This document shows positions 10,092 through 18,184 of a stretch of DNA of 64,000 nucleotides, one piece after another; the stretch's first letter is position 1; every line of letters begins with the position of its first letter. The DNA comes from Pantoea rodasii (GTDB lineage: Bacteria; Pseudomonadota; Gammaproteobacteria; Enterobacterales; Enterobacteriaceae), in assembly GCF_002095465.1 (NCBI RefSeq), contig NZ_MLFP01000007.1, forward strand, positions 1-64,000, given 5' to 3'. A program made the translations under genes and the position numbers. The notes under the pieces are model-generated. The model was not told the origin of the DNA. It saw only the letters and a program-made list of their open reading frames with translations, and did no database searches.

Positions 10092-11888
10092 TTATTTACT
10101 CCCCTGAGAGGCCAGCCAGTTGCGCCAGCCGCCAAATTCGGTAATTTCCAGCGCCTGTGACAGCACTGCCGGTTCACAGATAAAGCCTTTCACCACGCGA
10201 CCATCAGCCAGCGTCAGTGAGCCAATGCCGAGCGGGGCCGGGATTTCCGCTACGAATTCGCCAAAGCGCGCCAGCGGGATATCCCACAGTTCCACCGTGA
10301 TCGCCGCACCGCTGTCGCCACGCAGCAGGCCGGGCTTCTTGATCGGGCCATCGAGCAGCGCAAACAGGCGGTAGTTGCTGGCGGTTTGTGTCTCTTCCAC
10401 CAACACCGCATCGCGGGTGGTGAGCTGGAAATTGAGCGGCATGCCGGTGAGATGCGCTCCGACTACGGCCACGCGCACGTGATCGGCAGAAACCGGGAAT
10501 GCAGTGTATTGAGAAGGCTGAGCTTTGCCGGTGGCGCCTAATGTCAGCGCCATCTGCTGCTGCCACTGAAGGCCAAAGCCCGCCAGCGCGCGATCCTGCC
10601 AGGCCGGTGCAATCAGCGTGATGCCCGCTGGCAGGCCATCGGCGCGGAACGGACCAGGCAGCGCCAGCGCGCTGAGGTCGGCGAGATTGGTAAAGTTGGT
10701 GTAAGTGCCGAACTGCGAGTTGAAGCGCACTGGCTCCTGTTTCATCTCTTCCAGCGTGTGAATAGTGGGTGAAGTCGGCACCACTAGCGCATCGAACTGC
10801 GCCAGGGTTTGCTGGATTTGACGCGTCAGCTCGGCACGCAGGTATTCCGCCTGATAAGCTTCGACGGCGGTGTATTTCAGGCCGCTGCTGACAATGCCGT
10901 ACACCACTGGATCCATCTCTTCCGGGCGGTTGATCATTTCGCCGACAGCCACCGTGCGCTCGGCCACCCACGGGCCGTAATAGAGTTGTTCCGCCAGCTG
11001 GTGGAATGCAGTGAAGTCGATAGGATGCAGCGTCGCGCCGCCCGCTTGTAGTTGCTCCAGCGCACTCAACCACGCGGCTTCCGCCTGCTTATCACCAAAG
11101 AACTCTGGCGACGCGGGGATAGCAAAATCGGGTTGCGCTTTTAAGCTGCCAGGCGCGGTATGCGGATTGCTGCGTGAGTAGGCATCTCCGGCATCGTAGC
11201 CGCCTGCGGCGGTGGCAACGGCGAAGGCATCTTCCACCGTCAGGGCGAAGACGGAGATGGTGTCATTCAGACGGCAGGCTGGCACCACGCCGCTGGCTGA
11301 GAACCAACCTTTGGTGGGTTTCAGACCGACGATGTTATTAAAGCCCGCCGGGACGCGACCGGAACCGGCGGTATCGGTGCCCAGCGAGAAGCCTACCAGG
11401 CCGCGTGCCAGCACCGAAGCAGAACCGGAGCTGGAGCCGCCGCTGACATATTCTGGATTAAAGGTGTTACTCACTGCGCCAAACGGCGAGCGCGTGCCGA
11501 CTAAGCCCGTGGCGTACTGGTCGAGATTGGTTTTGCCAATCACCACCGCACCGGCCGCTTTTAACTGTGCGACCACAAAGGCATCGGCTTCTGCGGTGTA
11601 AGTGAACGCCGGGCAGGCGGCGCTGGTCGGCCAGCCTGCCACATCAATATTGTCTTTCACCGCAAACGGCACGCCAAACAGCGGCAGCGCAGCGGGATTA
11701 CGCAAATAACTGGCCAGCAAGGGCTCGATTTGCGCTTGCAGCTGTGCGGGCGAGGCGACATACAGCCAGGCATTATCCTGCTGGTCGATGGCGTCGAGGT
11801 GGGCTGCCAACAGCGCGCTAATGCACTGCGGGTCCTGCTGATAGCGGTGCTGCCAATCCTGAAGCGTGTATCCAAAGGTTGCTGCCAT
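10092..11888 (-). CDS. atzF: allophanate hydrolase
   Basis: Hydrolyses allophanate to ammonia and carbon dioxide, the second step of urea amidolyase. The 598-aa protein has an amidase-signature domain (1 to about 440) with a Ser-cisSer-Lys triad that I place at Lys78 (AVKDNID), Ser152 (GGSSSGS) and Ser176 (DTAGSGR). These spacings equal those I recall for AtzF (91, 165, 189). The C-terminal domain, about 150 residues, is the part seen in AtzF/DUR1,2-type enzymes. The ATG at 11888 ([12 protein letters not shown]) is chosen because the longer open frame to 12035 runs through the promoter and adds non-protein-like sequence. First gene of the operon and two bases before urea carboxylase. Confidence 0.92.
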   Translation of the reverse strand: MAATFGYTLQDWQHRYQQDPQCISALLAAHLDAIDQQDNAWLYVASPAQLQAQIEPLLASYLRNPAALPLFGVPFAVKDNIDVAGWPTSAACPAFTYTAEADAFVVAQLKAAGAVVIGKTNLDQYATGLVGTRSPFGAVSNTFNPEYVSGGSSSGSASVLARGLVGFSLGTDTAGSGRVPAGFNNIVGLKPTKGWFSASGVVPACRLNDTISVFALTVEDAFAVATAAGGYDAGDAYSRSNPHTAPGSLKAQPDFAIPASPEFFGDKQAEAAWLSALEQLQAGGATLHPIDFTAFHQLAEQLYYGPWVAERTVAVGEMINRPEEMDPVVYGIVSSGLKYTAVEAYQAEYLRAELTRQIQQTLAQFDALVVPTSPTIHTLEEMKQEPVRFNSQFGTYTNFTNLADLSALALPGPFRADGLPAGITLIAPAWQDRALAGFGLQWQQQMALTLGATGKAQPSQYTAFPVSADHVRVAVVGAHLTGMPLNFQLTTRDAVLVEETQTASNYRLFALLDGPIKKPGLLRGDSGAAITVELWDIPLARFGEFVAEIPAPLGIGSLTLADGRVVKGFICEPAVLSQALEITEFGGWRNWLASQGSK

Positions 11889-11892
11889 GAGT

Positions 11893-11922
11893 GAATTCCA
11901 ACTGGTATACAAGATGGAATTC
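11893..11922 (-). promoter_or_regulatory. 30-bp palindromic operator, probable GntR-family binding site
   Basis: Outer arms GAATTCCA and TGGAATTC are perfect inverted repeats and share the same centre as the inner core CTgGTATACaAG. Only two of the 15 base pairs of symmetry are broken. The GTATAC core is typical of FCD-type GntR operators. It spans about -5 to +25 of the predicted sigma-54 start site, a position suited to repression, and ends 4 bases before the allophanate hydrolase ATG. Confidence 0.7.
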
Positions 11923-11927
11923 AACAG

Positions 11928-11943
11928 AGCAAAGCGCGTGCCA
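11928..11943 (-). promoter_or_regulatory. sigma-54 (RpoN) promoter of the urea operon
   Basis: The minus strand reads TGGCACG-CGCT-TTGCT, a full match to the -24/-12 consensus TGGCACG-N4-TTGCW with the correct 10-base spacing between GG and GC. The start site would fall near 11917, giving a leader of about 29 bases. This implies dependence on RpoN and an enhancer-binding activator, most likely NtrC. Confidence 0.8.
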
Positions 11944-11967
11944 TTTTTGTAAGTGAATGAATAGTTG

Positions 11968-11980
11968 TAGCTAATTGATA
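11968..11980 (-). promoter_or_regulatory. possible IHF site
   Basis: Minus strand TATCAATTAGCTA matches the IHF consensus WATCAA-N4-TTR with one mismatch. It lies at about -51 to -63 in an AT-rich stretch between the NtrC-like sites and the sigma-54 promoter, the usual place for IHF bending. The match is short and could be chance. Confidence 0.35.
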
Positions 11981-12006
11981 TGACATAAGATTTTGTGATG
12001 ATAATT

Positions 12007-12045
12007 TGCACAGCCACGGCGCAGACGGTGTGCAATCACGGTGCG
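12007..12045. promoter_or_regulatory. NtrC-like upstream activating sites
   Basis: Two 17-bp windows, 12007-12023 (TGCAC-N7-GCGCA) and 12029-12045 (TGTGC-N7-GTGCG), resemble the NtrC dyad TGCAC-N7-GTGCA. Their centres are 22 bp apart, two helical turns, at about -90 to -128 from the predicted start. The first is good and the second weak. An outer repeat TTGCACA/TGTGCAA (12006-12012, 12029-12035) is also present. Confidence 0.45.
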
Positions 12046-12144
12046 CCTGCGTAAATTTTGTGAAGAACATGGCAAGAGACCGTTGGCCTGGTTAGCATGA
12101 GTTAAGTCTGGCATGAGCTGGATCGCAGCGAAGAGGAGAGCAGA

Positions 12145-14064
12145 GTGGAGAAGTGGCGTAACTGGATGATAGGGATCTGTCTGGTCAGCACGGCCAGCAG
12201 CGTGTGGGCCGACTCGCTGGATCAACAACGACAGCGCTATGCGCAAATCAAACAAGCCTGGGATAATAACCAAATGGACCAGGTCTCGCAGCTGATGCCA
12301 ACGCTGCAGGATTATCCGCTCTATCCGTATCTGCAATACCGTTTGCTGGCGCAGGATCTCGATCAAGAGACGCCGCTGGCGGTGAAGAACTTTATTCAGC
12401 AATATCCGACGCTGCCACCGGCGCGTTCGCTTTCAACGCGCTTCGTCAATGTGCTGGCACATCGTCAGGATTGGCAGGGCGTATTGAGCTTCAGCCCGGA
12501 TGAACCGAAACCAGTGCAGGCACGCTGTAACTGGTATTACGCCAAGTGGGCCACCGGCCAGCAACAGGCTGCGTTTGATGGCGCTAAATCGATTTGGCTG
12601 CGCGGTTCAGCGTTACCGAACGACTGCGATCAGCTGTTCTCGGTGTGGCAAGCGTCTGGACAGATGTCGCCAATCACCATCCTCGAACGTATTCGCCTGG
12701 CGATGAAAGCCGGCAACGACAGCCTGGTGAATTATCTGGCCAAAACGCTGCCGGCGGATTATCAAACTACCTCCAGCGCACTGATTGCGCTGCAGCAGAA
12801 CCCGCAAACTGTCACCTCTTTTGCCAGCAGCCTCGGTCCGACCGATTTTACCCGCATGGCCACTAGCTATGCCTTTGCCCGCGTGGCGCGTGAAGACATG
12901 GATAATGCGCGCATGATGATCCCACAGCTGGTGCAGGCACAGAAAATGAGCCAGGCCGAAGAGCAGGATCTGAAAGAAACCGTGGTGTGGCGCATGATGG
13001 GCGCGGATCTGACTTCTGAGCAGGCGCGCTGGCGTGATGCGGTGGTGATGAACAGCGAATCCACAGCGCTGGTGGAACGTCGTGTGCGTCTGGCGCTGAG
13101 TCAGAACGATCGTCGTGGACTGAACACCTGGATCGCGCGTTTGCCGGTAGAAGCCAAAGAGAAAGATGAGTGGCAATACTGGCAGGCCGATCTGCTGATT
13201 TCTCAGGGGCGTAAAGACGAGGCTGATGAAATTCTGCGTAAGCTGATGCAGGCGCGTGGGTTCTATCCGATGGTGGCGGCACAGCGCCTTGGCGTGGAGT
13301 ATCCGTTGCAGGTCGATCAGGCTCCGGCGGCAGACAATTCATTGGTGCAGGGACCAGAACTGGCTCGCGTGCGTGAACTGATGTATTGGGGACTGGATAA
13401 TCTGGCACGCAGCGAATGGGCCAATCTGATCTCCAGCAAAACCCATTCACAGCAGCAGATGCTGGCGCGTTACGCCAACGAGCAAGATTGGTGGGATCTC
13501 AGCGTGCAGGCGACGATTACCGCGAAAATGTGGGATAGCCTGAAGGAGCGTTTCCCGCTGGCGTGGCGCAATCTGTATCAGCAATACACCAGTGATAAAG
13601 GCATTCCACAGAGCTATGCCATGGCGATTTCCCGCCAGGAGAGTGCATGGAATCCGAAAGCGCGCTCACCGGTCGGGGCCAGCGGTTTGATGCAGGTGAT
13701 GCCAGCGACAGCGGCGCATACCGTGAAGATGTACAACATCCCCGGTTATGTGAACAGCAGCCAATTGCTGGATCCGCAGACTAATATCCAGATTGGTACA
13801 CAGTACCTGGAGTACGTCTACCAGCAGTTCGACCAGAACCGCATCTTCTCCTCGGCGGCGTATAATGCCGGGCCGGGCAGGGTGCGCAGTTGGTTGAACA
13901 ACAGCGGCGGCAAACTGGATGCGGTGGCGTTTATCGAAACCATCCCGTTCTCTGAAACCCGCGGCTACGTGAAAAATGTACTGGCCTATGATGCCTACTA
14001 CCGTTACTTCATGGGCAAGCCGGATAAGATTCTCGCTGATGGTGAGTGGAATCGCCGTTACTAG
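12145..14064 (+). CDS. slt: soluble lytic murein transglycosylase Slt70
   Basis: Periplasmic lytic transglycosylase that cleaves MurNAc-GlcNAc bonds in peptidoglycan to 1,6-anhydromuropeptides. The 639-aa protein has a signal peptide (about 1-22, ending VWA-DSLDQ), a long alpha-superhelical ring domain and a C-terminal lysozyme-like domain. That domain contains ISRQESAWNPKARSPVGASG, with the catalytic Glu in RQESAW, and ends near the conserved YNAGPGRVR motif. Translation starts at a GTG with GAGGAG 4 to 9 bases upstream. It is the first backbone gene after the urea island. In E. coli the neighbour on this side is ettA, which is not present here. Confidence 0.96.
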   Translation: MEKWRNWMIGICLVSTASSVWADSLDQQRQRYAQIKQAWDNNQMDQVSQLMPTLQDYPLYPYLQYRLLAQDLDQETPLAVKNFIQQYPTLPPARSLSTRFVNVLAHRQDWQGVLSFSPDEPKPVQARCNWYYAKWATGQQQAAFDGAKSIWLRGSALPNDCDQLFSVWQASGQMSPITILERIRLAMKAGNDSLVNYLAKTLPADYQTTSSALIALQQNPQTVTSFASSLGPTDFTRMATSYAFARVAREDMDNARMMIPQLVQAQKMSQAEEQDLKETVVWRMMGADLTSEQARWRDAVVMNSESTALVERRVRLALSQNDRRGLNTWIARLPVEAKEKDEWQYWQADLLISQGRKDEADEILRKLMQARGFYPMVAAQRLGVEYPLQVDQAPAADNSLVQGPELARVRELMYWGLDNLARSEWANLISSKTHSQQQMLARYANEQDWWDLSVQATITAKMWDSLKERFPLAWRNLYQQYTSDKGIPQSYAMAISRQESAWNPKARSPVGASGLMQVMPATAAHTVKMYNIPGYVNSSQLLDPQTNIQIGTQYLEYVYQQFDQNRIFSSAAYNAGPGRVRSWLNNSGGKLDAVAFIETIPFSETRGYVKNVLAYDAYYRYFMGKPDKILADGEWNRRY

Positions 14065-14074
14065 CTGTGCTATG

Positions 14075-14102
14075 CTTCCGTACTCGTCAATGAGTACGGA
14101 AG
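14075..14102 (+). promoter_or_regulatory. TrpR operator at its own promoter
   Basis: A perfect inverted repeat CTTCCGTACTC / GAGTACGGAAG around a 6-base centre contains the GTACT...AGTAC core of Trp repressor operators. It lies between slt and trpR, 6 bases before the trpR ATG, with TATGCT just upstream as a possible -10. Autoregulation of trpR is known in E. coli. The hairpin may also affect the slt mRNA 3' end. Confidence 0.75.
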
Positions 14103-14108
14103 CCCTTC

Positions 14109-14432
14109 ATGAGCCAACCCCTTTCCTCCCAGCCAGATTCGGCTGAGCCTGTTGAAGATAACTGGCTGCGTTTTATCGATTTAATGCAAAACGCTTTCGC
14201 GGACGGCGTGTCGTTGCCATTGTTGCAACTGATGATGACGCCCGATGAACGTGAAGCCTTTGGCACACGCCTGCGTATTATTGAAGAGCTGATGAACGGC
14301 GACATGAGCCAGCGCGAGCTGAAGAATGAGTTGGGCGTGGGAATCGCCACTATCACGCGTGGCTCCAACAGTCTGAAAGAAGCGCCTCCCGAGCTGAAAC
14401 GCTGGCTGGAAGCGCGCTTAGGCCGCCAATAA
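14109..14432 (+). CDS. trpR: trp operon repressor TrpR
   Basis: Tryptophan-dependent DNA-binding dimer (107 aa) that represses trp, aroH and its own gene. The helix-turn-helix [20 protein letters not shown] is intact, as is the tryptophan pocket region [25 protein letters not shown] lies 7 bases before the ATG, inside the operator. The stop codon directly abuts the stop of the convergent yjjX gene, so no independent terminator fits between them. Confidence 0.97.
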   Translation: MSQPLSSQPDSAEPVEDNWLRFIDLMQNAFADGVSLPLLQLMMTPDEREAFGTRLRIIEELMNGDMSQRELKNELGVGIATITRGSNSLKEAPPELKRWLEARLGRQ

Positions 14433-14951
14433 CTACTGCTGATAAAGCGGATGGGTAAACGGGCAGAGCGCCAGAATCAGTGCCTGATGATAGACGCTGG
14501 AACGACTGAGTAAACCGTTGGTGAAGGCACCAATGGCCCCGCCTTTTTGCTTGATGTTCTCCACGCCGGTTAAGCGCGCCATCTCGTGACCGAGTTCGTG
14601 CCCGTCAGCTAATCCGGCTAACACCACCGGTGGCAGGGTGAAGCTGGCAGAACGCGATTCACCGCGCTGCTGGGCGTTTTCAATCACCATCCAGGCAAAG
14701 GCGCAGTCGCCTTCAATGCCGGCTTCAATCGCGACCCAATAGTCAGCTTCAGCACGCTGCTGGCGGGCGTTCGCCACGCGGGTACGTGCGCCAGTTCGCG
14801 TTTCGGCATCACTTAACGGCTGCGCGGCAACGCCGCTCTCGACCTCGACCCCTTCAATATGGCAGGATCCTTCACCAAAGACGTCGTTGAACGCCTGAGC
14901 AATCGCGCGAATTTTTGCCGGGTTGATGGTGGCTGCGACAACATGGTACAT
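14433..14951 (-). CDS. yjjX: inosine/xanthosine triphosphatase YjjX
   Basis: House-cleaning nucleotidase that hydrolyses ITP and XTP (172 aa). The N-terminal [11 protein letters not shown] and the central [14 protein letters not shown] are the family's nucleotide- and metal-binding motifs. The ATG at 14951 ([13 protein letters not shown]) aligns with the E. coli start. A TTG at 14969 would add six residues and is less likely. The gene lies between trpR and gpmB exactly as in E. coli, facing trpR. Confidence 0.93.
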   Translation of the reverse strand: MYHVVAATINPAKIRAIAQAFNDVFGEGSCHIEGVEVESGVAAQPLSDAETRTGARTRVANARQQRAEADYWVAIEAGIEGDCAFAWMVIENAQQRGESRSASFTLPPVVLAGLADGHELGHEMARLTGVENIKQKGGAIGAFTNGLLSRSSVYHQALILALCPFTHPLYQQ

Positions 14952-15002
14952 AATTGTTTGAACCCTCAAGGCAAATTTGTCGCAGTATAACGGAAATTAA
15001 GC

Positions 15003-15650
15003 ATGCTACAGGTCTATCTTGTTCGTCACGGTGAAACGGTATGGAATGCGGCCCGACGCATTCAAGGGCAATCCGACAGTCCGCTGACGGAAAAAGGTGA
15101 GCAACAGGCTCAGCAAGTGGGTGAGCGGATGAAATCGCAGGGGATCACGCATGTGATTGCCAGCGATTTAGGCCGTACGCGTCGCACCGCAGAAATTATT
15201 GCGGATGCCTGCGGCTGTACGGTGAAGGTCGATGCGCGCCTGCGTGAGTTGAATATGGGCTGTCTGGAGCAGCGTCCGCTCGATGGGTTAACCCCGGAAG
15301 AGGAAAGCTGGCGCAAGACGCTGGTGGATGGCACCGAAGGCGGTCGTATTCCCGGCGGTGAATCAATGCTGGAGATGGCCACGCGCATGCACGAAGCGTT
15401 GAATGCTTTGCTGGAACTGCCGGCGGGCAGTCGTCCCTTGATTGTCAGCCACGGCATGGCGCTGGGCGTGCTGGTGAGTACCCTGCTGGGATTACCTGCG
15501 CACGCTGAACGTCGTTTACGCCTGCGTAACTGCTCTATCTCCCGCGTGGATCATCAGCAAAGCGCGTGGCTGGCAGCGGGTTGGGTGGTGGAGACGGCAG
15601 GCGATGTGTCGCATCTGGATGCACCCGCGCTGGACGAATTACAGCGTTAA
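15003..15650 (+). CDS. gpmB: phosphoglycerate-mutase-like phosphatase GpmB
   Basis: Member of the histidine phosphatase superfamily (215 aa), annotated as a cofactor-dependent phosphoglycerate mutase-like protein. The phosphohistidine motif VRHGET is at residues 7-12 and the second catalytic His lies in LIVSHGMALG. The C-terminus HLDAPALDELQR is as in E. coli. The real substrate is uncertain for the whole GpmB subgroup, and mutase activity should not be assumed. It is transcribed away from yjjX and ends at a bidirectional terminator shared with rob. Confidence 0.94.
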   Translation: MLQVYLVRHGETVWNAARRIQGQSDSPLTEKGEQQAQQVGERMKSQGITHVIASDLGRTRRTAEIIADACGCTVKVDARLRELNMGCLEQRPLDGLTPEEESWRKTLVDGTEGGRIPGGESMLEMATRMHEALNALLELPAGSRPLIVSHGMALGVLVSTLLGLPAHAERRLRLRNCSISRVDHQQSAWLAAGWVVETAGDVSHLDAPALDELQR

Positions 15651-15665
15651 TCGTCTTCTGGTATC

Positions 15666-15820
15666 GGTGCGCATGAATGCGCACCCTACAAATTCGCGGG
15701 GCGTGATGAATGTGCACCCTATAAATTTGTGGAGGCGTGATGAATACGCACCCTGTCAAATTGCGGGTTCGTGATTAATGCGCACGCTCTAAAATCGTAG
15801 GGTCGTCATTTATGACGACC
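15666..15820 (+). repeat. tandem array of about five degenerate 34-bp units
   Basis: Units resembling CGTGATGAATGYGCACCCTR followed by YAAATTTGTGG begin their GAAT-equivalent at 15675, 15708, 15742, 15776 and 15810, a period of 33-34 bases. Units 1 and 5 contain short dyads (GCGCATGAATGCGC; GTCGTCATTTATGACGAC). No open frame crosses it in a protein-like way. A related degraded copy is at 47777-47845. Confidence 0.7.
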
Positions 15821-15836
15821 GGCTGTTATTGAAGCC

Positions 15837-15866
15837 AAAAAAATGCCGTCATCATGACGGCATTTT
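15837..15866. terminator. bidirectional terminator between gpmB and rob
   Basis: TGCCGTCAT (15844-15852) and ATGACGGCA (15854-15862) form a stem flanked by seven A on the left and four T on the right, so it can end transcription from both gpmB and the convergent rob gene. Confidence 0.85.
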
Positions 15867-15870
15867 CATA

Positions 15871-16752
15871 TCAGCGACTCTGCTGTGGACGAATCGGAAT
15901 CAGATATTCGCAACGGATTTCCGTTGGCGGCTCGCTGCGTTTCTTACCGCCGTGGGTGAAGAAGCGCTCGATATCCTGACCCTGACGGCGCACCAGCCCC
16001 AGCGTCGGCATGCAGGTTCCGTACAGCAGCAGAATAAACTCACCTAACGCGCTACGCGCACCGTTATAGGTGAACTGCACATAATCTCCGGCTTCAACGA
16101 TGACGCTCTGATTCGACTGCATACTCATTGCCTGTTGATCGGCTGGCACCGCAGTGGTGTAAAGAATCTCCTGCTCATCATCCTTCTCATGGCTGGCCCG
16201 CACCTGATGCAGACCGTACAGCACCGGCGGCACGGTATCGGTTTCCAGCAAGAACTGCTTCCAGAAATGAATGCGCATCTCGTCACGGTAACTGGAAATT
16301 TGCTCCAGCGTACAGGAGTAGCTCTGCGTTTGACCGACCAACACGGTTTCCGGCAGCGTGACGAAACTTGCCTCCGGCATGTGATGATCGTCAAGACGGA
16401 TCGGCGGGCGAATACCGAAAGAATTCCACTCTGATGAGCGACGATACCAGGCTGGCGTTTGGTTGAACTGCTTTTTAAACGCACGGGTAAACGTCTGCTG
16501 CGAATCGAAGCGATATTGTAAAGCGATGTCGAGGATCGGGCGGCTGGTCAGGCGCAGTGCCACAGCGGCTTTCGACAGACGACGCGCGCGGATGTAAGCA
16601 CCGATGGCGTGGCTCGTCACTTCCTTGAACATACGCTGCAGGTGCCACTTGGAGTAGCCCGCTTTCAGCGCAACATTATCTAATGAAAGGGGTTGATCCA
16701 GATGGCTCTCCAGCCAGACAAGCAAATCGCGAATGATACCGGCTTGGTCCAT
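15871..16752 (-). CDS. rob: AraC-family transcriptional regulator Rob (right origin-binding protein)
   Basis: MarA/SoxS-like activator (293 aa) of efflux and stress genes that also binds oriC. The N-terminal AraC domain holds two helix-turn-helix motifs (GYSKWHLQRMFKE and QYRFDSQQTFTRAFKKQF). The C-terminal GyrI-like domain (about 120-290) binds small effectors. Length and sequence match the E. coli protein closely. The gene stands alone on the minus strand, divergent from creA. The shared upstream gap includes a perfect 14-bp palindrome at 16862-16875. Confidence 0.96.
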   Translation of the reverse strand: MDQAGIIRDLLVWLESHLDQPLSLDNVALKAGYSKWHLQRMFKEVTSHAIGAYIRARRLSKAAVALRLTSRPILDIALQYRFDSQQTFTRAFKKQFNQTPAWYRRSSEWNSFGIRPPIRLDDHHMPEASFVTLPETVLVGQTQSYSCTLEQISSYRDEMRIHFWKQFLLETDTVPPVLYGLHQVRASHEKDDEQEILYTTAVPADQQAMSMQSNQSVIVEAGDYVQFTYNGARSALGEFILLLYGTCMPTLGLVRRQGQDIERFFTHGGKKRSEPPTEIRCEYLIPIRPQQSR

Positions 16753-16861
16753 AAAACATCCTCATAACTCTCTGGTGGCGCAACTATGAAGTCGTCGAAT
16801 AATAGCACGAAATGCACAAAAGCGTGGGGGCTGATGATTAATCGGCTGTGCTAAATCAATG

Positions 16862-16875
16862 CGGGTTTAAACCCG
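16862..16875. other. perfect 14-bp palindrome in the rob-creA gap
   Basis: CGGGTTTAAACCCG is a perfect palindrome midway between the divergent rob and creA genes. It could be a regulator site. No known consensus was recognised. Confidence 0.3.
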
Positions 16876-16946
16876 TTTAGGTTTGGTTCCGGGTTCGATT
16901 GACAGTACATTACAGTCTCATCTATTCGATTGGCAATGGTAACTCA

Positions 16947-17420
16947 ATGACAATAACTCGCTTTCTTATAATCACGCTTGTTACGGGTGTGTTCAGCGCG
17001 GGTGTCCAGGCCGAGGAAGTTGGCTCGGTTGACACGGTATTCAAGATGTTTGGCCCCGATCATAAGATCGTGGTGGAAGCCTTCGATGACCCCGACGTAA
17101 AAAATGTAACCTGTTATATCAGCCGGGCTAAGACCGGTGGGATTAAAGGCGGATTGGGTCTGGCGGAAGATACTTCCGACGCGGCCATCTCCTGCCAGCA
17201 GGTTGGGCCTGTAGAGCTTAGCGATAAAATTTCACAAGGCAAGGCGCAAGGTGAAGTGGTGTTCCAAAAGCGCACTTCTTTGGTGTTTAAGAAGCTGCAG
17301 GTGGTGCGCTTCTTCGACCAGAAACGCCATGCGCTGATCTATCTGAGCTACTCAGATAAAGTGGTAGACGGTTCGCCGAAAAACGCGTTGAGCGCGGTGC
17401 CGATCATGCCCTGGCACTAA
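16947..17420 (+). CDS. creA: periplasmic protein CreA
   Basis: Conserved exported protein of unknown function (157 aa). The signal peptide is residues 1-22 ([14 protein letters not shown] then EEVGSV). The core [20 protein letters not shown] is very conserved in the family. The ATG at 16947 gives the exact E. coli length. A TTG at 16899 is in frame but would put 16 residues before the signal peptide. The creBCD genes that follow creA in E. coli are absent, and arcA is the next gene. Confidence 0.94.
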   Translation: MTITRFLIITLVTGVFSAGVQAEEVGSVDTVFKMFGPDHKIVVEAFDDPDVKNVTCYISRAKTGGIKGGLGLAEDTSDAAISCQQVGPVELSDKISQGKAQGEVVFQKRTSLVFKKLQVVRFFDQKRHALIYLSYSDKVVDGSPKNALSAVPIMPWH

Positions 17421-17425
17421 GCCAT

Positions 17426-17450
17426 AAAAAACGCCCGGATGGGCGTTTTT
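17426..17450. terminator. bidirectional terminator between creA and arcA
   Basis: ACGCCC, GGAT loop, GGGCGT stem with A-run on one side and T-run on the other. Serves creA on the plus strand and arcA on the minus strand. Confidence 0.85.
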
Positions 17451-17467
17451 CTTTTCCTGCTATCCAC

Positions 17468-18184
17468 TCAGTCCTGCAGTTCGCCGCAGAAGCGGTAACC
17501 TTCGCCGTGAATGGTGGCGATGATTTCAGGTGTATCCGGTGTGGATTCGAAATGCTTACGGATGCGGCGGATGGTGACATCCACGGTACGGTCATGCGGC
17601 TTCAGCTCGCGACCGGTCATCTTCTTCAGCAAATCGCCACGGGTTTGAATCTTGCCCGGGTTTTCGCAGAAGTGCAGCATGGCGCGGAATTCACTGCGCG
17701 GCAGCTTATATTGGTCGCCGTTCGGGCTGATCAGTGAGCGGCTATTGATATCCAACTCCCAACCGTTAAAGCGATAGCTTTCAACCGTGCGGCGTTCTTC
17801 ACTTGGCATCGCCAGATTCATGGTACGCGACAGCAGGTTGCGTGCACGAATCGTCAGCTCACGTGGGTTGAACGGCTTGGTAATGTAATCATCGGCGCCG
17901 ATTTCAAGGCCAAGGATTTTATCTACTTCGTTATCACGACCTGTCAGGAACATCAGGGCAACGTTTGCTTGTTCACGCAGCTCGCGCGCCAGCAGCAAAC
18001 CGTTTTTACCTGGCAGGTTGATGTCCATGATCACCAGATTGACGTCATTTTCCGTCAGAACCTGGTGCATCTCGGCACCGTCGGTGGCTTCATAGACCAC
18101 GTAACCTTCTGCCTCAAAAATGCTTTTGAGGGTGTTACGCGTGACCAGTTCGTCTTCAACGATAAGAATGTGCGGGGTCTGCAT
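17468..18184 (-). CDS. arcA: two-component response regulator ArcA
   Basis: Global regulator of respiratory metabolism under low oxygen, phosphorylated by ArcB (238 aa). The receiver domain (1 to about 120) has the phospho-acceptor Asp54 in [13 protein letters not shown] and the conserved Lys in [12 protein letters not shown]. An OmpR-type winged helix follows (about 135-235), ending [13 protein letters not shown]. The start [12 protein letters not shown] is unambiguous. A long non-coding stretch upstream carries an FNR-like box, in keeping with known FNR activation of arcA in E. coli. Confidence 0.97.
   Translation of the reverse strand: MQTPHILIVEDELVTRNTLKSIFEAEGYVVYEATDGAEMHQVLTENDVNLVIMDINLPGKNGLLLARELREQANVALMFLTGRDNEVDKILGLEIGADDYITKPFNPRELTIRARNLLSRTMNLAMPSEERRTVESYRFNGWELDINSRSLISPNGDQYKLPRSEFRAMLHFCENPGKIQTRGDLLKKMTGRELKPHDRTVDVTIRRIRKHFESTPDTPEIIATIHGEGYRFCGELQD

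Noticed and set aside
11889..11917. Guanidine-I riboswitch before the urea operon
   Set aside because: The predicted leader is only about 29 bases, too short for the ykkC-type fold.
11889..12035. Extended N-terminus of allophanate hydrolase
   Set aside because: The open frame upstream of 11888 coincides with the sigma-54 promoter and palindrome, and the residues do not resemble the family.
15244..15400. Mobile element or prophage remnants
   Set aside because: No transposase, integrase, phage gene or tRNA attachment duplication was seen here or elsewhere in the window.
15666..15820. CRISPR array
   Set aside because: Units are contiguous and diverged, with no unique spacers and no cas genes nearby.
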